Positions 6,052-10,136 of a stretch of 10,136 nt of DNA are shown piece by piece (the stretch's first letter is position 1; each line of letters opens with the position of its first letter). A program made the position numbers and the translations under genes. Origin of the DNA: Oxalobacteraceae bacterium (lineage in GTDB: Bacteria; Pseudomonadota; Gammaproteobacteria; Burkholderiales; Burkholderiaceae_D); NCBI GenBank assembly GCA_003132085.1, contig PKWO01000366.1:1-10136 (forward strand), in the 5' to 3' direction. A model generated the notes under the pieces. It was not told where the DNA came from. It did not search any database and saw only the letters and a program-made list of their open reading frames with translations.

Positions 6052-6462
6052 TTATAGTTGTGCATTTTCATGCGGAGGGGTGGCGGTCATATCCGTTTCT
6101 TTGAGAATGGAGCGGATACGTCGTTCGGTTAAATTGAATTGAACGGACAATTGATTGACCGTCACACCGCTGTCATAGGCGGCGACGATGCGGCGATCAC
6201 GATCAAGTAAAATCTCTTTCATGCCTACCGGAATGTAAATCGTCTCCCCGGCAAAATGACCGCATAGCCGATGCGTCGCATTCATTCCGATCACTTCGGC
6301 CAAGGCAGCGAAAGCTTTATCGCCGCGCCCTACTTCGCCTTTTGGCACCGTGAAATTTCGACCGCCGAAAGTGCCTCTATTCGTTAATAGCCGTGTCGCT
6401 TCCTGGCCGATAACTTGGTGAAGCAATGGAATGATTGACTGGGTGTTGCTGGGTGTCGGCAT
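6052..6462 (-). CDS. mor: Mor-family middle-operon transcription activator
   Basis: Mor activates the middle promoter of Mu, and family members bind DNA as dimers through a helix-turn-helix. The 136-aa product has the family core, an AxxIGxxATxRL helix followed by the beta strand ETIYIPVG (about 73-80), then a C-terminal helix-turn-helix (about 89-121: RRIVAAYDSGVTVNQLSVQFNLTERRIRSIL). The N-terminal segment 11-42 looks like a second copy of the core (VIGQEATRLL ... FTVPKG against VIGMNATHRL ... IYIPVG at 57-80), which the Mu protein does not obviously have. The start ATG at 6462 follows a CAGGGA site. A hairpin with CGCC/GGCG arms lies 20-45 bp upstream. It leads a separate unit after the early-operon terminator. 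Confidence 0.88.
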   Translation of the reverse strand: MPTPSNTQSIIPLLHQVIGQEATRLLTNRGTFGGRNFTVPKGEVGRGDKAFAALAEVIGMNATHRLCGHFAGETIYIPVGMKEILLDRDRRIVAAYDSGVTVNQLSVQFNLTERRIRSILKETDMTATPPHENAQL

Positions 6463-6750
6463 CGCGGTAAATCCCTGGAAGATGACGCGCCGGGTGGCGC
6501 ATCAATGAGGGATATTCTGTATGAAACGCATCACCTTGCTAACCTAGAAATGTTTCAGTGAGTAGCTGCCCATTTAACCTTGGTTGCAGTTCGGCAGTTC
6601 GTTGCGCCATCGTCGCGTGGCGGCGATACCGTGAAACACCCGTTAATCGCTCGATGGCGGTGTTTTTTCACGCGGGGATGGCGGAAGGTGTCGAGCGGAA
6701 CGGAAAAACGCGTGTAGCGCTGTTTTGATGCCGCACGGAAAACGCGACGC
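6463..6750. other. Intergenic control region upstream of mor
   Basis: No convincing gene is present. Three motifs resemble the YGTTTCAY half of the Mu transposase site: CGTTTCAT (minus strand, 6528-6521), TGTTTCAC (minus strand, 6638-6631) and TGTTTCAG (plus strand, 6551-6558). The RCGAAAR halves are not at the proper spacing. A direct repeat occurs as CGGAAAAACGCG (6701-6712) and CGGAAAACGCG (6736-6746), 35 bp apart. An inverted repeat CACC/GGTG with an inner ATCG/CGAT (6636-6662) is followed by six T on the plus strand. A hairpin at 6481-6504 lies in the mor leader. The region probably holds the mor promoter, but I cannot place its hexamers with confidence. Confidence 0.45.
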
Positions 6751-6779
6751 AAAATAAAACGACCCCGTGATGAGGGCCG
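6751..6779 (-). terminator. Intrinsic terminator of the A-B-gemA early operon
   Basis: Read on the minus strand the RNA is CGGCCCU, loop CAUCAC, GGGGUCG, then UUUUAUUUU. The 7-bp stem includes two G-U pairs. On the plus strand those two positions become A-C mismatches, so the hairpin works only for minus-strand transcription. It starts 32 bp after the stop of the last early gene. This separates the A-B-gemA-orf transcript from mor and the genes after it. Confidence 0.8.
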
Positions 6780-6811
6780 CTTTGTCGATAAAGATGAGCA
6801 ATGGCCGTCCG

Positions 6812-7171
6812 CTATGGTCTCTTCTCCCCCTTCTTGACGAATGCGCCGGTAATTAAATCTCTGAGACGTTCCTCAATGCTCCCCTCTCCCGTCGCTTCCG
6901 GCACATCCCGCGCTTGCGTCTCTACCAGTGCGGGCGCTGGCCCTGCTTTTATTTCCAACGCCCGTATTCCCCTATACGGCTCGTCCAGGAACTGAGTGTT
7001 GAGGCCGCGCATATTGGCCCCCAATTGACGCAAGACGATGCCGACGCCGTTTAACGTATCCGGGAAGGCTTCATCTTTGCTAAATTGCAGCAAGTCTCCT
7101 ATGGCCGCGATACCCGCGCCCAGGTCATCAACCTGATTGAACAAAGTTTCGCAGTGTGCTGCTGGATTCAT
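6812..7171 (-). CDS. Hypothetical 119-aa phage early protein
   Basis: Not recognised. The ATG at 7171 overlaps the gemA stop as ATGA, so translation is probably coupled. A frame extension to 7207 would overlap gemA by 40 bases and has no clear advantage. The product looks soluble and mainly helical. The first half (about 5-75) has amphipathic helices (LFNQVDDLGAGIAAIGDLLQF, LNGVGIVLRQLGANMRGLN), followed by an Ala/Pro/Glu-rich linker (about 88-103) and a short C-terminal helix ending in a basic KKGEKRP tail. It is the last gene of the early operon, with an intrinsic terminator directly after it. Small genes of unknown role are common at this position in Mu-like phages. Confidence 0.8.
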   Translation of the reverse strand: MNPAAHCETLFNQVDDLGAGIAAIGDLLQFSKDEAFPDTLNGVGIVLRQLGANMRGLNTQFLDEPYRGIRALEIKAGPAPALVETQARDVPEATGEGSIEERLRDLITGAFVKKGEKRP

Positions 7172-7608
7172 TTTTCTATACCCTTCTTGTCGTTGTTGGC
7201 AATCCAATTATTCAGTGCTGCAATCAATTTTTGCATGGCGTCACGCGTTAAAAAGCGCGGGTGCGATACCTTGCATGTCTTGTTGGTAAAGGCGATAAAC
7301 CGGGCATCTTCGCAACCGTCAGCCATGCCCAACTCGACGCACCGGCTGTTGGCCGCACCCCATTGCGCCGCCGTTGGCCGGTCGTCGTTCAATACAGCGC
7401 CGCGCATTTTTTTGATGCGAGGGTTATCCAGCGCATTGCATAGGCGCAGGGTGGCGACGACCGATGCCAGTTCATGCAAGGTGCAATCCTTGGCGCTACG
7501 TCGGCCGCACAGGCTTTCCAGCCATGCGCGATAGTCGGCGTCGTCGGTATAGCCCAGCCGTGCCGCGCCCAGGTGAATCATGGCGTAATACTGGTTTTTG
7601 GTCGGCAT
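7168..7608 (-). CDS. gemA: GemA-like (Mu gp16) early regulatory protein
   Basis: GemA/gp16 is an early protein of Mu-like phages reported to affect host gene expression and DNA topology; its biochemistry is poorly known. The 146-aa product shows the family pattern at the N-terminus: a helix YYAMIHLGAARLGYTDDADYRAWLESLCGRRSAKDCT (about residues 7-43) followed by LHELASVVATLRLC, matching the usual IHIAxxxLGLxDDxYRxxLxxxxGxxSxxxLxxxEL layout. The C-terminal part (about 70-146) contains GAANSRCVEL and FLTRDAMQKLIAALNNWI, which is also typical, where a host-like conserved helix follows. It begins 3 bp after the MuB stop and overlaps the next gene by four bases. Confidence 0.88.
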   Translation of the reverse strand: MPTKNQYYAMIHLGAARLGYTDDADYRAWLESLCGRRSAKDCTLHELASVVATLRLCNALDNPRIKKMRGAVLNDDRPTAAQWGAANSRCVELGMADGCEDARFIAFTNKTCKVSHPRFLTRDAMQKLIAALNNWIANNDKKGIEK

Positions 7609-7611
7609 GGC

Positions 7612-8682
7612 TTATCCCTTCGGCACGGCGTTGATCGTTTCCAGATCGATTACGCCGTACTCGCGCAAGACGCGCTGGAATACCCCGGCCAAGCTGCGCA
7701 ATGCGCCGGGACTCTTTGCGATCTTCAGGCAAGCGGTACGTTCTGCCTTGCCGCTGACGCCCCAAGCCTGCATGATGCGATCTACGTCGTCGTCTGTGCA
7801 GCCGGGTATGACCTCACGAAATGAGGCCATCCGACTAATCAACTGCGCGGAGCCTTTGCCTTTTTTTAACGCCTCGTACAGTTCGCCATTACCGATTAGC
7901 GCCACGCCAAAACAACCGGCATCGACGTAACGCCGTAGCCCGTTAAATATGTGAATTCCGTCAATGTTTTTTAAATCTCCAAGATGTTGCGCTTCTTCGA
8001 GAATCAATACACCGCCCCTGCCTTGTGTTGCCTCTTCAATCTCACGTACTGCACGCAATTCGTTGCTGACTTCGTATGTAGGACTCACGCATGCCATCCC
8101 GATCATTTCCAATATGGCTTTTTTAGACATGGCGAAAGCTGTCAATTCAACTGTCCAGACCGGGCAATTGAATCCCTCTGCCTTGCGTACCTGCGCAACG
8201 TATTCGGCGACGCCTTGACTTTTCCCGCTACCGGATGGGGCGCATATATCGACAATCTGCTGTACATCCCGTGCCGTTTTAATCGCCTTCATGACAGCGC
8301 GTGTAACGCTGGTTTCTATTCGCGCCGGGATTCTTGTTTTTGTCGCGGCGCGCTCTTTGTCGAGTTCATTAAATTGCGCTTCAATCGCATCTTCAAGTTT
8401 GGCCGTGTCGCTCCACCTGTCCAGATTGTCGCGCTCATGGAATTTCTGCGACCAAAGATGAATCGCTTGCGTTTTGACACAAATTTCGTTGGCGATGCGC
8501 GCCATTAAATGGCCTTGCGATATTTCATCGGCAAGCCGAACCGTAAGTTTCTCCCAGCGCTTTTTCGCTTGCACATTGAACGCTTTCCGTCGCTCACGCT
8601 CCTGCGCCATGCGGTCCAATGAAAGGCCGTCATTGATGGCGTTAAATTGCCCATTTACAGCATCAAGTGATTCGTTTAACAT
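7612..8682 (-). CDS. MuB-like AAA+ ATPase, transposition target selector
   Basis: MuB binds DNA as ATP-dependent filaments, delivers target DNA to the transposase and gives target immunity. The 356-aa product has an N-terminal helical DNA-binding part (about 45-100, with ARIANEICVKTQAIHLWSQKF resembling a helix-turn-helix). The AAA+ core has Walker A APSGSGKS at 148-155, Walker B VLILEEAQ at 225-232 with two acidic residues, and a sensor-1 type ALIGNGELY near 261-269. A C-terminal helical domain follows. The first Walker A glycine is replaced by alanine, which is tolerated in the family. I chose the ATG at 8682 because AGGAGAAGAG precedes it; the frame is open back to 8727. It lies 73 bp after the transposase stop, a gap holding a GCGGC/GCCGC hairpin. 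Confidence 0.92.
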   Translation of the reverse strand: MLNESLDAVNGQFNAINDGLSLDRMAQERERRKAFNVQAKKRWEKLTVRLADEISQGHLMARIANEICVKTQAIHLWSQKFHERDNLDRWSDTAKLEDAIEAQFNELDKERAATKTRIPARIETSVTRAVMKAIKTARDVQQIVDICAPSGSGKSQGVAEYVAQVRKAEGFNCPVWTVELTAFAMSKKAILEMIGMACVSPTYEVSNELRAVREIEEATQGRGGVLILEEAQHLGDLKNIDGIHIFNGLRRYVDAGCFGVALIGNGELYEALKKGKGSAQLISRMASFREVIPGCTDDDVDRIMQAWGVSGKAERTACLKIAKSPGALRSLAGVFQRVLREYGVIDLETINAVPKG

Positions 8683-8755
8683 CTCTTCTCCTGTTTGAAG
8701 TTCGCGGCAGGTTCCCGCCCGCCGCATTCGTTGTCTTGTTCAGCTTGCTTTCAGT

Positions 8756-10136
8756 TCATCCCTGAAGGTAAGCTGAATCCCTTAATGCCTCCTGCGTTTG
8801 CCTCAGTTTTTCCAGTCGCTTCGTGGTTACCTGTTCTGCCTCTGCTGCGGCCACTTGCTCTTGACGTTCCTGTTCAAATTGTGCTGCGTCACCTCTGTAG
8901 CGTTTGCCCGTTTCAGTATTGATATATTCGCCCGGATGGTCTGGGTCGGCCCGGAGCGGGCTTACCGGCGCCGCCACTGCCCGCACCTTGGTTGACGGCG
9001 CGATCACCAATGCATGACTCGGTGCAACCATCGGCGGCAAGGTCAATGCGGCGCTGCCGTCAGGCAAGGCAACCGACCCGCACGCCTTGGCCGCTTTAAT
9101 CGCGTTTCTGCGCTGTTTGATGTGTTTCCCCTTGGCTTTTTCACGCGCCACCACCTTTACGCCATCCTGCGCCTCGATAAAATCGACCCGGCCTTGCGGC
9201 ATGGCATCGCATATAAAGGCATCGCCGCGATAAACCGCAACCGGTGAATTTGGGTCGCCCCAGATGTAATGCACGTTAAATTTGCCGTCGCGTTCCGACA
9301 CGGGCAGGTCAGTGAGTTCTTCCGCCCAATACTTCATGGGCATATCAAACCCCTTCATTTTGAAGCGCAAGGAAGCGTCATTTTTATCCAGCGATAACGA
9401 GACGACCCCCATCTTGCAACGGCGGATTTCGGAGGCGTCCGGTGTGCGCGTAACCGTTGTTAACGCCAACTCGTTATAGACATCCAGCGGGGTGCTCCCA
9501 TTCATCCCATGCCCACGGTGCGGACGGTTTTCATATTCCGTAATGCTTTGAATAAGCTTGGCTCCGTAGGCTTCTACCGGAATGGCTTTCTTTTTGTCAA
9601 AGCCTTCCGGCTTGCTAAGTACGTCCTTGCCGCAATACGCCCCGGCAAATTCCGGCGCTTTGTCGCAATTTTCGGCAATGACGTTCCACCAGGATTCAAT
9701 CGGCTTATCGCGGCCTTGACCGGGCTTTGACCAGTTCGCCTTGACCCCCATGGCAGTCAGAATCCCTATCGCTTCATCGGCTTTCGGCTTGAAGCGATAT
9801 CGGGTCTTTTGCGCGCCGGTGAATGCCTTGTTTGCATATTCCCGCCCGTTGTCGAGTTTGAAATAGCTTGGCACTGCTTGGGTCTGCGTTAACGCCGTGC
9901 CAAATACGCCAAGCACCGCTTCAGTATCCGGTGCATGACAGACGCGAATCGACAGCACCCGCCGTGTCCGAACGTCGCGGATGGCTATGACAAACGGCCT
10001 ATTTACAGTGCCATCCGGCCAAACACAAAACACGTCGGCCTTGCGTCCGTCCGATTCCCAGCACTGGTGCAAGGCCATCGACGCATAATCTCGTTCTATC
10101 GTCGGAAAACCGCGTTCCAACGCGGCCGGGCCGGCA
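8756..10136 (-). CDS. MuA-like DDE transposase, 5' end beyond window
   Basis: Catalyses strand cleavage and joining of the phage ends in replicative transposition. The frame is open through the right edge, so the N-terminal DNA-binding domains are not visible. Counting from the TTG-coded residue at 10120, the catalytic triad aligns with MuA as D24 (WESDGRK, MuA D269), D90 (FKLDNGREYANK, MuA D336) and E142 (DKPIESWWN, MuA E392). Spacings of 66 and 52 are close to those of MuA. RYRFKPKADE and EFAGAYCGKD also match MuA. A C-terminal beta-barrel region follows, with a KMGVVSLSLDKNDASLRFKMKG-type strand pattern. The end is basic and then Glu/Gln-rich and helical (about 385-450), the part that in MuA contacts MuB and ClpX. 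The catalytic residues are intact, so the enzyme may be active. Confidence 0.95.
   Translation of the reverse strand, partial: AGPAALERGFPTIERDYASMALHQCWESDGRKADVFCVWPDGTVNRPFVIAIRDVRTRRVLSIRVCHAPDTEAVLGVFGTALTQTQAVPSYFKLDNGREYANKAFTGAQKTRYRFKPKADEAIGILTAMGVKANWSKPGQGRDKPIESWWNVIAENCDKAPEFAGAYCGKDVLSKPEGFDKKKAIPVEAYGAKLIQSITEYENRPHRGHGMNGSTPLDVYNELALTTVTRTPDASEIRRCKMGVVSLSLDKNDASLRFKMKGFDMPMKYWAEELTDLPVSERDGKFNVHYIWGDPNSPVAVYRGDAFICDAMPQGRVDFIEAQDGVKVVAREKAKGKHIKQRRNAIKAAKACGSVALPDGSAALTLPPMVAPSHALVIAPSTKVRAVAAPVSPLRADPDHPGEYINTETGKRYRGDAAQFEQERQEQVAAAEAEQVTTKRLEKLRQTQEALRDSAYLQG

Larger units (their letters stand above)
4722..10136 (-). mobile_element. Mu-like transposable prophage, early and middle region; 5' end beyond window
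   Basis: Seven co-oriented genes keep Mu order at the start: transposase A, ATPase B, gemA, a small unknown gene, then mor, an unknown gene and a gpI-type head protease. Spacing is tight and every gene is open. Regulators such as c and ner would lie beyond the right edge. The C activator, lysis, terminase, portal and head-morphogenesis genes normally found between mor and the protease are missing. The scaffold and major head genes expected after the protease are missing too. The right terminal sequence was not found; the listed left coordinate is only the protease stop, and the true end could lie lower. Confidence 0.85.

Noticed and set aside
6636..6668. Plus-strand terminator (CACC/GGTG stem followed by six T)
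   Set aside because: The stem is short and bulged and there is no plus-strand gene upstream for it to serve, so it is left as an inverted repeat.
6555..6752. 65-aa minus-strand frame upstream of mor
   Set aside because: It is very rich in Arg, has no clear ribosome-binding site and covers repeats that look regulatory.

Overview
The window looks like a betaproteobacterial chromosome, probably Burkholderiales (the FtsI, RsmH and MraZ proteins read that way; this is an impression from the sequence, not a database result). It joins a conserved cell-division locus to an accessory, phage-derived region.

Left part (1-3265, minus strand): the start of the division and cell-wall (dcw) cluster in standard order, mraZ, rsmH, ftsL, ftsI. 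ftsI runs off the left edge before its KTG motif. rsmH/ftsL and ftsL/ftsI overlap by four bases (ATGA), so this is one translationally coupled operon. Upstream of mraZ are four boxes at an exact 10-bp period that resemble MraZ operators, and a plausible promoter.

Middle part (3266-4670, plus strand): an AT-rich spacer; a promoter whose -10 lies inside a perfect 18-bp palindrome; a leader with inverted and direct repeats; an unrecognised 85-aa gene; then a cassette made of a 93-nt structured element, a 150-aa single-pass membrane protein gene and a second 93-nt copy of the element. The two copies differ at 8 positions. One pair of changes is a compensatory C-G to U-A swap in a hairpin, which suggests a functional RNA. 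The 3' end of the element is complementary in two blocks to the ribosome-binding region of the membrane protein gene. That geometry recalls the phage P1/P7 C4 antisense RNA, and this cassette is the best candidate here for an undescribed regulatory or immunity-like system.

Right part (4722-10136, minus strand): the early and middle part of a Mu-like transposable prophage. It has MuA-type DDE transposase (5' end beyond the window), MuB-type AAA+ ATPase, GemA and a small unknown protein, followed by a strand-specific terminator. A second unit follows: a Mor-family activator with an internal duplication, an unknown 207-aa protein and a short Mu gpI-type head protease. The C, lysis, terminase, portal and major head genes expected around the protease are absent, so the element is either a deleted prophage or a streamlined transposable element. 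Its right boundary is not identifiable; the protease stop lies only 51 bp from the second RNA copy.
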